DNA from: Jiella mangrovi
Lineage (GTDB): Bacteria > Pseudomonadota > Alphaproteobacteria > Rhizobiales > Rhizobiaceae
Reading direction: 5' to 3'
Length of the DNA: 64,000 nucleotides
Assembly (NCBI RefSeq): GCF_017815135.1
Contig: NZ_JAGJCF010000018.1
Span: 41,663 to 105,662 of the forward strand
Positions 63,602 through 64,000 of this stretch are shown in pieces (position 1 is the stretch's first letter; every line of letters begins with the position of its first letter). The position numbers were made by a program, and so were the translations under genes. The notes under the pieces are model-generated. The model was given only the letters and a program-made list of their open reading frames with translations, was not told the origin of the DNA and searched no databases.

Positions 63602-64000
63602 GCCCTGCCGTCTCGTCTCCCGCCGCCCGGAGCGCGCGGGCGAATCTGCCTTCCTCGCGCTCAGGTTTTACCGCCAGAGGAGCGCAGATGGCGACGAGAG
63701 GCAAGCGCCCCCGCGCCCTCATCAAAAGCGGCGACTGTTTCGGCTTCCTGGACGGAGCGGCGCATCCCGCCCGGCCGAGGCAGTTCCGGGTACCGAACAT
63801 ACTCGCGTCAATCTCGGCCGCCGATCATATCAGCGTCGTCATTCTCGGGCCCCGTCCCGAGAATCCTGTGTGTTCGAATTGGTGTATGGTGGGAGGCGGG
63901 AAGGAGGCCGAGAGAATCCTGGTCGTCCGCAAGGCAGACCGGTGCCTGGCATGGCCCCTTCCCGCGCCGTCTTCGAAACCTGAACAGTTGCATGAGGCTG
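63602..64000. other. Unassigned region at the right edge
   Basis: No convincing gene was found in these 399 bases. A plus-strand frame from the ATG at 63688 stays open to the window edge but runs straight through a family C arm and resembles nothing I know. The promoter of the restriction gene should lie near 63602-63690. Confidence 0.4.
63837..63866. repeat. Single arm of repeat family C
   Basis: CGTCATTCTCGGGCCCCGTC continuing to GAGAATCC matches the right-hand arm of C1-C3. No left-hand mate is visible within 200 bases on either side, so this is a solo arm or part of an element cut by the window edge. Confidence 0.7.

Noticed and set aside
63688..64000. Open frame to the right edge, starting MATRGKRPRALIKSGDCFGF
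   Set aside because: It reads straight through a family C arm and shows no family similarity; not enough is visible to support it.

Overview
This window is high-GC bacterial chromosome, roughly two-thirds G+C by eye and densely coded on both strands. It most likely comes from the Hyphomicrobiales (Rhizobiales) or a close alphaproteobacterial neighbour. That placement rests on the imp-type T6SS genes, the glycine-betaine to glycine gene set, the OPG glucan operon, and several families of short palindromic intergenic repeats of the kind common in rhizobia. The genus cannot be fixed from the sequence alone.

Layout. Positions 1-3.8 kb hold the 5' end of a PPK2 gene, an MFS transporter, and otsB-otsA for trehalose synthesis. 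Positions 4-14 kb hold a tightly overlapping minus-strand T6SS operon, tssK-tssL-tssM-tagF-pppA-ppkA; the sheath, tube, baseplate and ClpV genes are not in the window. Positions 14-21 kb hold leuC, a PfkB sugar kinase, a small lipoprotein gene, pabB-pabA-pabC, and a convergent DHFR-family gene. Positions 21-28 kb hold a MarR regulator, an aldose epimerase and an osmoregulated periplasmic glucan operon, opgG-orf-opgH-opgC, with a perfect hairpin before opgH. Positions 28-35.5 kb hold an OFA-type transporter with a 40-residue companion, a TetR / PspA-like / YiaAB stress module with two matching operator palindromes, a malic enzyme and a GAPDH.

Positions 35.9-58 kb form a catabolic island: soxBDAG (sarcosine oxidase), a gbcA/gbcB-like Rieske system (betaine demethylation), dgcA-dgcB with etfA-etfB (dimethylglycine demethylation), a DadA-type dehydrogenase, a chemoreceptor and choline sulfatase. 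Together they would take glycine betaine to dimethylglycine, sarcosine and glycine. A tandem glycine riboswitch precedes dadA, so the pathway's end product probably controls the last enzyme. The choline-to-betaine enzymes (betBA) are not in the window. A MATE exporter and a single-polypeptide restriction-modification enzyme, with a visibly lower-GC specificity region, close the window.

The island is also dense in structured repeats: four composite elements of about 173 bp (family B), three of exactly 153 bp plus a 170-bp variant (family C), and elsewhere families A and D. The family C hairpin arms show compensatory base changes. One element lies inside the sox operon and one supplies the last codons of a GIY-YIG nuclease gene.
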